From Pseudomonadota bacterium (GTDB lineage Bacteria; Myxococcota_A; UBA796; GCA-2862545), in NCBI GenBank assembly GCA_005776945.1, contig SXOB01000075.1, positions 1 to 33,904 of the forward strand: a stretch of 33,904 nucleotides of DNA. The letters are read 5' to 3'. The first letter of the stretch is position 1. Every line of letters starts with the position of its first letter. The position numbers and the translations under genes are program-made. Below, piece after piece: positions 17,013 through 24,414 of the stretch. Under the pieces are notes generated by a model, which did no database searches, was not told where the DNA came from, and was given only the letters and a program-made list of their open reading frames with translations.

Positions 17013-17558
17013 CTACGGGGCGCAGTTGCCAGAGGGATCCACCAAGGTGATCGTCACGGAGTCGGTCCAATTCTCGCCCGCGTCGGCGTCCTGGCCCGAG
17101 TGTTTCTTACACGCCACGGAGGCGACGACGTCGCCCGCCACCATGCCGCTCACCGTCAAGGTCGTCTGGCTCGTCGAAACATCGGCGCAGCCGCTGTCGA
17201 TGCACATTTCGAGGTGGCCCTCGCCAATGGCATCCGGCTGTCCCGCCGGTTCGATCAGCGTAAAGTTCTCGACGACGACCTCAAAGAGAATGTCGACGCC
17301 GCACCCCTCGTCCAACTCGTAGGACCCGCCCTCGATGGGCTCCTGGAGCGTGACCCCGCAAGGGTAGTCGTCATCGGTCGTTGGGGTCGTCGACGGGGTT
17401 GTTCCAGCCGGCTCATCACAGTCCGGCGACCCAGCACAGTCCTCGTCGTCACAGTCGAACGCGCCATCCTTGTCGTCGTCGGCGCCGTCCGCGCACTCCC
17501 CGGCTTCATCGCCCTCGATGTTCCCGCCACCGAACAGGCAGCCGAACCAGCCGATCAT
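17013..17558 (-). CDS. Asp/Cys-repeat lipoprotein
   Basis: The product (181 residues from the ATG at 17558) starts MIGWFGC, a seven-residue leader ending in the predicted lipidated Cys. Next comes ECADGADDDKDGAFDCDDED, the Ca-binding-like Asp/Cys repeat often seen in myxobacterial surface proteins, then a Thr/Pro linker and a beta-rich C-terminal domain with paired cysteines. A TTG at 17567 would add three residues, but GGAGGG is better spaced from the ATG. It lies 37 bases upstream of the PNGase-like gene on the same strand, probably co-transcribed. Function unknown. Confidence 0.65.
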   Translation of the reverse strand: MIGWFGCLFGGGNIEGDEAGECADGADDDKDGAFDCDDEDCAGSPDCDEPAGTTPSTTPTTDDDYPCGVTLQEPIEGGSYELDEGCGVDILFEVVVENFTLIEPAGQPDAIGEGHLEMCIDSGCADVSTSQTTLTVSGMVAGDVVASVACKKHSGQDADAGENWTDSVTITLVDPSGNCAP

Positions 17559-17609
17559 GAGCAACAAGCGCCCTCCAGGCCGCTAGCCTGCCGCGACCGC
17601 GACCCGCCG

Positions 17610-19127
17610 TCAAGGGGGTAGACGGTCAGCGCGCACCGCGCGGCGCCTCGATCCCTCCGCCAAGGAGGCGTAGGTCGCGGGAAGCGCGTTTCGGCGAGAC
17701 GCGTCGCGGGCGCGTCGTTCCTCAGCGATGGCCAAGGCAAAGGCCACGCGGCGCGCGGCCTGACTCGGCGGGTCATCGCCATCCTCCACGGGCGGTCGGA
17801 CGCCGCCCTCGGCCAACCCGACCGCGTCCGCCGCATCTCGAACACCGTCCAGCGCACTCCCCGCCATGACGGAGTTGTCGAAGGCCTGTCGAGCTGGGGC
17901 TCCCGCGGCAGTCGCAGGCGCACTGCGAACCCGCTGGACCTCCTCCAACACGACGGCCACGCGATCGAGCGCCACCTCCTCAGCGGCGAGCGCTGTACGG
18001 ACCGCCTCCAAATACGCGATCGGGTCCTCCTGCCGAAGCAAGTCCAACTTGCGCACGGAGTCCCCCGCGTTCCACAGCGGGTGGCCCGCCAACCAGGATG
18101 ACGGCAGGCCAGCGCGGTGCAACCGAGCTCCCGCCTCCGCGAAAGCGTCGGCGCCAAGGTCAGCCGCGGCCGTCCGCAGCTGGGCGCGGGCGCCGTCGAG
18201 CGCGCGAAGCCAACCCGCCCGCGCCGCAGTGGCGGCCGACGCGAGCACGTCGAGCCGCTCCGCCAATGTCCGTTCGCCATCGTCGGTCACTGCCGCAAAG
18301 GGCTCGGTCAGGGCGGCGCGCGCGGCCACCCACCGGCCCGCGGCGAAGGCCCCTTGCGGAGGCCCAATCCGGCTGATGCGATGCTCGACGACGTCTACAC
18401 CCTCCCGCACCTCCACGCGCAGCCGCAGCACTTCCGCAACGAGGCGGGCGGTGTGGGGACCGGACCGGTGCAACGCGTCCACGGCGCGCTCAGCGGCTGC
18501 GTCGCCCTCCATGTCTCGGAGGGACCGGCGCAAACGGTCAATGCGGAGCCGGAATGCAGCCACGTCTTCGTTGAACAAGTCGCGGGCCCGGCGAGCGCGC
18601 CGAATGGCGAGACCTGCACCCGCCGTCAGCAACGCCAGGGCGGTTGCGCCCGCCGAAATGGGGACGACGGTTCGCGCCGAATCCGCCGCCTGCCGCTGGT
18701 CCGACTGGCGGGCTCGAGCACGCTCCACCTCGTTCCCGACGGCGTGGATCGTCGCCGCGAGCGCCACATCGAGCGGCCGGCCTACCCATGGCGCGCTCAA
18801 ACGGTGCATGTCGCCGTCCGTCAGGCCTGTGGCCTGCTCGACCGCGACGCCGAGCAGCACGTCGATCGACGACACTCGCTGGTCGACGACGATGAGATGG
18901 GTCGTCTGGGGGTCGAAGGCCGGGTCCACCCGCCAACGCGCCCACAAGGTCATCGCATCGTCCGCCGTGGAGTGTCCCGGCGCGACGACGACGGCCACGA
19001 TGCGTTCGGGCGACCCCTCCAGGGCGCGTTCGACCGTCGGCAGGGTCCCCGGTAAGGCCCCCAACAGCGCGGGCGCCGCCGGAGCGCTCAGCGCTGCTGG
19101 ATCCGTGATCGGCTGGCCGGCGTCCAT
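17610..19127 (-). CDS. TPM-domain-like membrane protein with helical cytoplasmic region
   Basis: Residues about 5-140 fit a TPM-type domain: ITDPAALS, ERIVAVVVAPG, DDAMTLWARWRVD, and AATIHAVGNEVERA. A transmembrane segment lies at about 154-175, followed by RRARRAR and a long Ala/Arg/Glu-rich helical region to the end at residue 505. Related TPM proteins put this domain in the periplasm, yet no signal peptide is visible here, which is odd. The frame is open to 19442, but that part lies antisense to the cobalamin riboswitch and is not protein-like. The start is placed at ATG 19127, with GTG 19133 as an alternative. Function unknown. Confidence 0.6.
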   Translation of the reverse strand: MDAGQPITDPAALSAPAAPALLGALPGTLPTVERALEGSPERIVAVVVAPGHSTADDAMTLWARWRVDPAFDPQTTHLIVVDQRVSSIDVLLGVAVEQATGLTDGDMHRLSAPWVGRPLDVALAATIHAVGNEVERARARQSDQRQAADSARTVVPISAGATALALLTAGAGLAIRRARRARDLFNEDVAAFRLRIDRLRRSLRDMEGDAAAERAVDALHRSGPHTARLVAEVLRLRVEVREGVDVVEHRISRIGPPQGAFAAGRWVAARAALTEPFAAVTDDGERTLAERLDVLASAATAARAGWLRALDGARAQLRTAAADLGADAFAEAGARLHRAGLPSSWLAGHPLWNAGDSVRKLDLLRQEDPIAYLEAVRTALAAEEVALDRVAVVLEEVQRVRSAPATAAGAPARQAFDNSVMAGSALDGVRDAADAVGLAEGGVRPPVEDGDDPPSQAARRVAFALAIAEERRARDASRRNALPATYASLAEGSRRRAVRADRLPP

Positions 19128-19204
19128 GAACACCCCTACGTGACCGGGGCCGCATTGGCGATGGTCCGGCTCACCATGGCCGACGCCCTCCGCGGGCGAT
19201 ACCG

Positions 19205-19410
19205 ACCCGCCAAGGTTGAAGGTCGGAGAGCCCGTCGTCGACGGGCGCCAGGGAAGCCGGTGCAAATCCGGCGCGGTCCCGCCACCGTGATCGGTCATGC
19301 CCCGCCGAGGCCACCGGGTTCGCTCGGGAAGGTGGCGGGGACGACGGCCGAAAGCCGGGAAATCTGCTCCGATCGATTCTTCGTCACCACCTCCGCGGCA
19401 GAGGTGTGTG
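19205..19410 (+). promoter_or_regulatory. Cobalamin (B12) riboswitch
   Basis: The conserved B12 core is plain: GGGAAG at 19251, GGTGCAAATCC at 19259-19269, and GCGGTCCCGCCACCGTGA at 19273-19290, the usual G-CCCGC-AC-GT-A pattern. AAAGCCGGGAAATCTGC follows at 19351-19367, matching the AGCCAGGAGACCTGCC box. Supporting helices are GCCCGTC/GACGGGC (19230-19246), a long arm CCCCGCC/GGCGGGG (19300-19340), and CACCTC/GAGGTG (19388-19406) with a seven-base loop placed like the regulatory kissing hairpin. It lies upstream of the five-gene operon on the plus strand. The outer ends are approximate. High cobalamin would be expected to switch the operon off. Confidence 0.92.
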
Positions 19411-19412
19411 CG

Positions 19413-19449
19413 GGCTCCCCGCGGCGCCAGCCCCTGCCGCACTGGAGCC
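19413..19449 (+). promoter_or_regulatory. Putative expression platform sequestering the ribosome binding site
   Basis: GGCTCC at 19413-19418 is a perfect complement of GGAGCC at 19444-19449, which includes the probable ribosome binding site of the ATG at 19454. An alternative helix GCGGCAG (19395-19401) with CTGCCGC (19434-19440) would break the CACCTC/GAGGTG hairpin of the riboswitch. These competing pairings suggest translational control. No T run marks an intrinsic terminator. Confidence 0.5.
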
Positions 19450-19453
19450 TCCG

Positions 19454-20455
19454 ATGACCCTGCTTGTTTCGTCCCCCTTTGCCGGCGGTCTCACCGTCGC
19501 CGTACTGACCGGCGCCGCCCCCTTCGAGGCCGTGGAACTTGCGGTTTCCCGTGACGTCCCTGGCGCTGGGCCCTGCCCACCGGCTTGGGCGGGCACCTGC
19601 TGGGACCTTCCGACGCCCCACACCGGCGCCAAGGCGGTCGCCGACGCGCACGGCGTCGCCGAATTCCACGCCCCGATGCCGTCGCGGCCCCTGCCGGGCC
19701 AAACGTTGAGTTGGCAGGCCGTGGCCCCGCGGAGCGGAATCGACGTTGCGCTCAGCGCCGTGGTCGAGACCGAATTCACGACGCCCTCCGAGCCGCCCGG
19801 CGCGGGGAACTGGATCGACGCTTGGGGCACATCCCACCACGTCAACGGCCTGCGTTGGGTCGACGGATGGTCCAACGCCTTCTGGATCACCACCGTCGTG
19901 AACGACACCACGCTCGTCGCGGCCAACGACCTGCACAACGCGTTCTTCCCGAACAAGTTCAGCCGCTTCGACGTCTCCGTCCAGGATGGCGCCACCTGGT
20001 ACTGTCAGTCCGTCTACGATGCAGCAACGGAGGCCGAAGCCCTCGCTTCCCGGTCCGCAGACGAAACCGACCTGGCGGCGGGCTGCAGTGGCTTCAGTTG
20101 GACCCGCCTCGACCCCTCGCCCCTTCCTGTTGCAGGTTCGTGGACCGACAGCTGGGGCACGAGCCACGAGATCGAGGAAGACACCTGGGTGGACAGCTGG
20201 GGCAACGTCTTCGAGCTGCTCGACGCCGATCACGACGCGGGCTGGGTGGTCGCCTACAACGCCGATCTGAACCCGTTCTGGCCCGGCGTCTACAGCCGCT
20301 TCGACTGGACGTGGGACGCGGATGGGTCCCTTCACTACTGCCAGAGCGTGTACAACGCGGCCAGCGAACAACGGGCCCGGGCCGCAGCCGGGGCAGACGC
20401 GTCCGACCTCGTGGCCGGCTGTTCGGGCTTCTCTTGGACGCGCCTCGACCCATGA
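19454..20455 (+). CDS. First gene of B12-riboswitch operon: Ig-like domain plus two Trp-rich repeats
   Basis: The 333-residue product starts with a domain (about 5-110) resembling secreted Ig-like modules in which GAGPCP, GTCWDL and AVADAHGVAEF stand out. Two tandem repeats follow at about 118-220 and 228-333. Each begins W-x-D-x-WGTSH, contains SRFD, then WYCQSVY or HYCQSVY, and ends AGCSGFSWTRLDP. Two cysteines per repeat may pair. No classical signal peptide is seen. The ATG at 19454 has GGAG 7 bases upstream. A GTG at 19406 lies inside the riboswitch stem and is rejected. Its stop overlaps the next ATG (ATGA). Being first behind a cobalamin riboswitch, it may take part in B12 capture, but this is inference. 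Confidence 0.75.
   Translation: MTLLVSSPFAGGLTVAVLTGAAPFEAVELAVSRDVPGAGPCPPAWAGTCWDLPTPHTGAKAVADAHGVAEFHAPMPSRPLPGQTLSWQAVAPRSGIDVALSAVVETEFTTPSEPPGAGNWIDAWGTSHHVNGLRWVDGWSNAFWITTVVNDTTLVAANDLHNAFFPNKFSRFDVSVQDGATWYCQSVYDAATEAEALASRSADETDLAAGCSGFSWTRLDPSPLPVAGSWTDSWGTSHEIEEDTWVDSWGNVFELLDADHDAGWVVAYNADLNPFWPGVYSRFDWTWDADGSLHYCQSVYNAASEQRARAAAGADASDLVAGCSGFSWTRLDP
19805..20452 (+). repeat. Two tandem ~103-residue Trp/Cys repeats within the CDS
   Basis: Repeat copies lie at roughly 19805-20113 and 20135-20452. Shared protein landmarks, in order, are DxWGTSH, a Trp-rich strand, SRFD, YCQSVY, and AGCSGFSWTRLDP. The ending is identical in both copies at the protein level, indicating an internal domain duplication. 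Confidence 0.85.
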
Positions 20456-21252
20456 TGTTCTGGCTCGCCTGCGCGGAACCGACGACCGACACGGATGCGT
20501 CTGCCACGGTTCAAGACGTGCAGACGTCCACCTTTCCGGGCACGTCGCCGTCGACCCCGCCCCCCGCGCCAACCACGATCCCGACGGACCCCGCCGGCGA
20601 CCCGTTGCCTGCGGCCGCTGACCAGGTGGAATCCGCTCCCGGTGCCGACGACCTGCCTTTCGGTGACCCGACGTACGCCATCAACGGCGTCCGCGGCGGC
20701 GGAACGTCGGCCGGGGGAATTGACGTCTACGCCCTGGACGCACAAGGCGAAGGCGCCGCGCTCATCGTCCGTTGGACCGATCGCCGCTTGCTCGACGGCC
20801 CCGGAGTCGATCTCGTCGTCTTCGAAAACGCGTTCGAGGTCAGCCCCGGCCACCACTTCATGGATCCGACCCTCGTCAGCGTGTCCATCGACGGCGTCAC
20901 GTGGATCGACTTTCCCGCCGACCGCATCGACGAGAACCGGGCGGAGCCGAGCGACGATCCGACCCATTGGGTGGGCTTCGCGGGCCTCACGCCGGTTCAA
21001 CTTCATGCCGAGGCGAACGCCGTCGACCCTTTCGATGCCGACGCCGCGGGCGGCGACGGATTCGATCTTGGGACGCTCGACCCCTCCGATCCCGACGTCG
21101 CCGAGCTTCTCGAACACGGGGTCGCCGCCGTGAGACTCCGGTCCGCGTCCGCGGTCGACGATCCCGCCACCGGTGCGCCCTGGCCGACCGATCCCGTCGC
21201 AAACGGCGCCGACATCGACGGAGTGTGGGGCCGCGTATTGGTCTGGGAGTGA
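20452..21252 (+). CDS. Surface lipoprotein in the B12 operon
   Basis: The 266-residue product starts MMFWLAC, a six-residue leader before the predicted lipidated Cys, then a Thr/Pro/Asp-rich spacer to about residue 55. The domain beyond has GPGVDLVVFENAF, VSVSIDGVTWIDFP, WVGFAGLTPV and GGDGFDLGTL. From memory, this pattern belongs to predicted cell-surface proteins found next to BtuB-type receptors in several phyla. It may be an outer-membrane cofactor-binding or receptor-assisting protein. The ATG overlaps the preceding stop, and its own stop overlaps the receptor GTG. An ATG three bases later would remove one Met only. Confidence 0.75.
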   Translation: MMFWLACAEPTTDTDASATVQDVQTSTFPGTSPSTPPPAPTTIPTDPAGDPLPAAADQVESAPGADDLPFGDPTYAINGVRGGGTSAGGIDVYALDAQGEGAALIVRWTDRRLLDGPGVDLVVFENAFEVSPGHHFMDPTLVSVSIDGVTWIDFPADRIDENRAEPSDDPTHWVGFAGLTPVQLHAEANAVDPFDADAAGGDGFDLGTLDPSDPDVAELLEHGVAAVRLRSASAVDDPATGAPWPTDPVANGADIDGVWGRVLVWE

Positions 21253-23048
21253 GCGACGTCGCGGCCGAAGTCGAAGTCGTGGGGGAACGTGCCCCACCCG
21301 ATCGCCGCGACCTTGACATCGAACCGTCCGACGTCGACCTTGCCGACGTGTTCGAGCGGCATGCCTCCGCGACCGTCCTCCGACTCGGGGCGGATGGCGA
21401 CTACGCCACCGTATCGCTGAGGGGAGCTTCGCCCCGTCACGTGGGGATGTGGCTCGATGGCATCCCCCTCAATCCTGACGGCGCGGCCGCCGTGGACCTG
21501 TCGGAGTGGCCCGCCAGCTGGATCGAAACGATCCAGCTCACGCCCGGCCCGCCGCCCGTTGCGCTCGCTTCCGCGCCTATCGGCGGGGCCGTCACGATGA
21601 CCTCGCGGTGGGACGTCCCTGGGCTGCGTTGGGACGTCGGGAGCTTCGGCCGGATGGGCCTCGCCGTCGCACATCACGGGGTCGCTGCCCTCGTCCAACA
21701 CACCGACGGCGACTTTCCGTTGCTGGATGACGCCGGCACCCCATCCGCCGGCCTCGACGACGCCATCCTTCGCCGCGCCAACAACGACCGAACGGCGGGA
21801 CAGCTCCTGGCTGGCCACGGCGTCGGGCCAGTGCGCACGCTCGGCCACCTCGCCTGGACCGACGAAGGTGTGCCCGGCGCGCAAGGAGCGGGCACGCCCG
21901 GCGTTCGCCTGCGCACCCGACGGGCCCTTGCGGGCCTGCGGTGGACGGCCTCTCCGAACACGGGTGCGACCGCCTCCGCGGTCCTGCGAGAGGAGCAACT
22001 CGACGACCCCCTCGGTTCCCTGGACGGGGCACCGTCGGCAACCTCCGCCCGTTCTGCACACGCGGGCCTGGCCACCGACCACCGGCACATCGTGGGCCCA
22101 TGGCGCGTGGAAGGGGCGGTCAACGCCAACCTGGCGACGCTTGCCGTCGACGGCGACGTGCCCGCCAGCGCGCTCCGAGGCGTCGGTTCCGCTGCCGTCG
22201 ACGCCGGCTGGGACGGTGGTCACGCCAGCCTCGTCGGCGGGGTCCAGGCCACCGGGGGATCCGACGGGGCTCCGGTCGGGGCGGCGGTTCCACGCCTACG
22301 TGCCACGTTTCGCACGCGCACGACCGCGGTCGGCGCTTGGTTTGCGGGTGGACACCGCCTGCCCGATCTCGACGAACGCCATGCCGTCCGCGGGAGCTTT
22401 CAGGGCAACCCTGATCTTCGGCCTGAGCGGTCGCTTGGTGGGGGGGTGGACGCCATCGCCACCGTTGGGCCTTTGCAGGTCGCGGGCGGCAGCTACGTCC
22501 GCGTCGTCCGCGACGCGATCGCCTGGTCCCAAAACGCGCAACGGGTCTTCGTGCCGCTCAACCTTGGACGTGTGGTCATGGCGGGCGTCGACGGTGGCGC
22601 GAGCGGGAGTTGGGGGCGCTTCAGCCCCCGGCTCGCCGGGACGGTCGCCTCTGCCGTCGTCCACGATGGCGCGCCCGACACGGTCGGCCAGCGGGTTCCA
22701 GGCCTGCCCCCCTGGCGACTCACGGGCGGGCTCGATGTCGGACTGCCTGCGGCCACCTCGGCGGGCGTGGAAGCCGCAGCGGACGGCGGCGTCGCCCTCG
22801 ATTCGATCGGCCTTCGCTCCACGCCGCCTCGGGCAGACATCGGACTTGTCGCGAGCTGGAAACCGGCGCCCGCGTGGCACCTGTCCGGCGCCGTGCGGCA
22901 CCCCTTTCGCGACGTCGCCGTCGCCGTCGTCCCCGTGGACCCCCTGGACGCCGCGGCCGGCCAGCGCGTCGCGGCTGTCGTCGACCACGCAGGCTGGCCC
23001 CTGCCCGGACGACGCTTCGGCGCCACCGTCACATGGAGCCCGCCGTGA
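21249..23048 (+). CDS. TonB-dependent outer-membrane receptor, BtuB-like
   Basis: The 599-residue product, close to BtuB in length, has a TonB-box-like start (EVEVVGERAP), a plug domain (VSLRGASPRHVGMWLDGIPL, VDLSEWPASWIETIQL, APIGGAVTM) and a long beta-barrel region with alternating aromatic residues, ending LPGRRFGATVTW. Barrel features such as a DDAGTP loop and RRANND fit the BtuB group. The cobalamin riboswitch upstream makes B12 the likely substrate. Oddly, the GTG start at 21249 (overlapping the previous stop) gives no signal peptide; an upstream GTG at 21225 adds only VGPRIGLG. TonB and the inner-membrane BtuCD transporter are not in this window. Confidence 0.88.
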   Translation: MSDVAAEVEVVGERAPPDRRDLDIEPSDVDLADVFERHASATVLRLGADGDYATVSLRGASPRHVGMWLDGIPLNPDGAAAVDLSEWPASWIETIQLTPGPPPVALASAPIGGAVTMTSRWDVPGLRWDVGSFGRMGLAVAHHGVAALVQHTDGDFPLLDDAGTPSAGLDDAILRRANNDRTAGQLLAGHGVGPVRTLGHLAWTDEGVPGAQGAGTPGVRLRTRRALAGLRWTASPNTGATASAVLREEQLDDPLGSLDGAPSATSARSAHAGLATDHRHIVGPWRVEGAVNANLATLAVDGDVPASALRGVGSAAVDAGWDGGHASLVGGVQATGGSDGAPVGAAVPRLRATFRTRTTAVGAWFAGGHRLPDLDERHAVRGSFQGNPDLRPERSLGGGVDAIATVGPLQVAGGSYVRVVRDAIAWSQNAQRVFVPLNLGRVVMAGVDGGASGSWGRFSPRLAGTVASAVVHDGAPDTVGQRVPGLPPWRLTGGLDVGLPAATSAGVEAAADGGVALDSIGLRSTPPRADIGLVASWKPAPAWHLSGAVRHPFRDVAVAVVPVDPLDAAAGQRVAAVVDHAGWPLPGRRFGATVTWSPP

Positions 23049-24046
23049 TCTTGTGGCTCGCCTGCCAGTCCCCGCCGCCAGAGGCCGACGCGGTGACCGG
23101 CGACCTGCTCGTCGCCACGGTCGCTTCGGACTTTGGCGCCGGTACCCTGACGTCGTTCTCGACGAGCGACGAGCACCTCGAGCCGGCGTTCCGCACAACG
23201 TCGGGTGACCCCGCCCTCGCCGCCGATGGCGACGACGTGTTCCTCTTGCAGCGACTCGGTATCGACACCATCGACGTCCTCGACAGCGATGACCCGCGGA
23301 GCGTCCGGCTCTCTTTCTCGACGGGCGAGCGTTCCAACCCGCAGACCGTCGTCGCGTGCGGGGGGCGGTGGCTGGTTCCGCTCTATGAGCGCACCTCCCT
23401 TCCCCTCCTTTCGCCCGCAACCGGCCACATTCTCGCCGAGGTCGACGTCGCCGCCGAGGCCGACGCCGATGGCCTGCCCGAGGCCGCCTCGGCGCTGCCG
23501 CTTGGCGATGACACTGCACTCGTGGCGCTACAGCGGCTCGATCGAACGGCGGGCTGGGCGCCCGACCCGGTAGGGCGCGTCGTCACCGTCGATTGCGCGA
23601 CGGCCGTCGTCACCCACGTCCACGAGACAGGCCCCAACCCCGTGCTCCTCTCCGGGCCCGACGCGGTGCCCTGGGTGGGCAGCGAGACCGGCCTTTCGAT
23701 CTGGACCGAGGAGGGCGTGGAGCCCTGGCTCGATGTCGACGCGTTGGGGGGCATCCCTTGGCGCGCCGCCGTCGTCGGCGGCCGCGCCGTCATCATCACC
23801 CGGACACTGGACTGGACCTGGGGCGTCGCCTGCATCGACGGCAACCAGGTCGTGCAGGGACCCCGCAACCCCGCGTTCCTTCCGTCCGTCGCGGCGGGGA
23901 TCGACGGTCGCGCCTGGGTGGCGGCTCGCCCAGGCTTCGGCGTCGATCCCGGCGAGGCGGGGCTCTGGCCCATCGACCCGGAGAGCTGCGAAGCGGGAGC
24001 AGTCGTGCCGACCGACCTGCCCCCTTACGATCTGATCTCGCCATGA
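23045..24046 (+). CDS. Propeller-like lipoprotein, candidate BtuG-type B12-binding protein
   Basis: The GTG at 23045 overlaps the receptor stop and gives the leader (M)ILWLAC. The 333-residue product is made of repeated beta-strand units (DPALAADGDDVFLLQRL, NPQTVVACGGRWLVPLYE, ALPLGDDTALVALQRL, AAVVGGRAVIITRTLD, SVAAGIDGRAWVAARPG), as in six- or seven-bladed propellers. In Bacteroides the partner of BtuB is BtuG, a surface propeller lipoprotein that binds B12. The position directly after a BtuB-like receptor under a cobalamin riboswitch suggests an equivalent role. This is structural and contextual inference; sequence identity to BtuG was not tested. An upstream ATG in frame would add MEPA. 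Confidence 0.7.
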   Translation: MILWLACQSPPPEADAVTGDLLVATVASDFGAGTLTSFSTSDEHLEPAFRTTSGDPALAADGDDVFLLQRLGIDTIDVLDSDDPRSVRLSFSTGERSNPQTVVACGGRWLVPLYERTSLPLLSPATGHILAEVDVAAEADADGLPEAASALPLGDDTALVALQRLDRTAGWAPDPVGRVVTVDCATAVVTHVHETGPNPVLLSGPDAVPWVGSETGLSIWTEEGVEPWLDVDALGGIPWRAAVVGGRAVIITRTLDWTWGVACIDGNQVVQGPRNPAFLPSVAAGIDGRAWVAARPGFGVDPGEAGLWPIDPESCEAGAVVPTDLPPYDLISP

Positions 24047-24378
24047 TCGCGGTCCTGCTCGCAGCCTGTGGTCCCGTCGCCGACGACTGTGCGATCGTCT
24101 GCACACCCTGGGTCGACGCCTTGGCTGCGTGCCTCGCGGAGGAGGGTCTGGACTGGGAGAGTGCGGGCTACGCTGGTCCCGCGGATGCCGCGAATTCTTG
24201 CGAATTATGGGCGTTTGAAGAAGCTCTTGTCTCCCGTCACAACGGCGTTGGCCGGTCGGCCTTCCGGGCGGCCTGCGCGCAGCACGCGGCCAACCTCGCT
24301 GACCTCGCGCCCTGCGACGCGGCCATCGAGGCCGACAATCCAATCACGACTTCAGACTTGAGTCATCGCGTCCGATGA
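24043..24378 (+). CDS. Small Cys-rich lipoprotein closing the B12 operon
   Basis: The 111-residue product starts MIAVLLAACGP, with the predicted lipidated Cys at residue 9. It then has cysteines in CAIVCTPWVDALAACL, NSCELWAFEEAL, RAACAQH and APCDAAI, probably forming a disulfide-linked helical bundle. No family was recognised. Its ATG overlaps the stop of the propeller gene. Position suggests an accessory role in the same uptake system. Confidence 0.65.
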   Translation: MIAVLLAACGPVADDCAIVCTPWVDALAACLAEEGLDWESAGYAGPADAANSCELWAFEEALVSRHNGVGRSAFRAACAQHAANLADLAPCDAAIEADNPITTSDLSHRVR

Positions 24379-24414
24379 TTCACCGGCTACGTTCTCGGAC
24401 AACGAGGCGCCACG

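Noticed and set aside
19128..19442. N-terminal extension of the TPM-like protein
   Set aside because: It runs antisense through the cobalamin riboswitch and has no protein-like composition.
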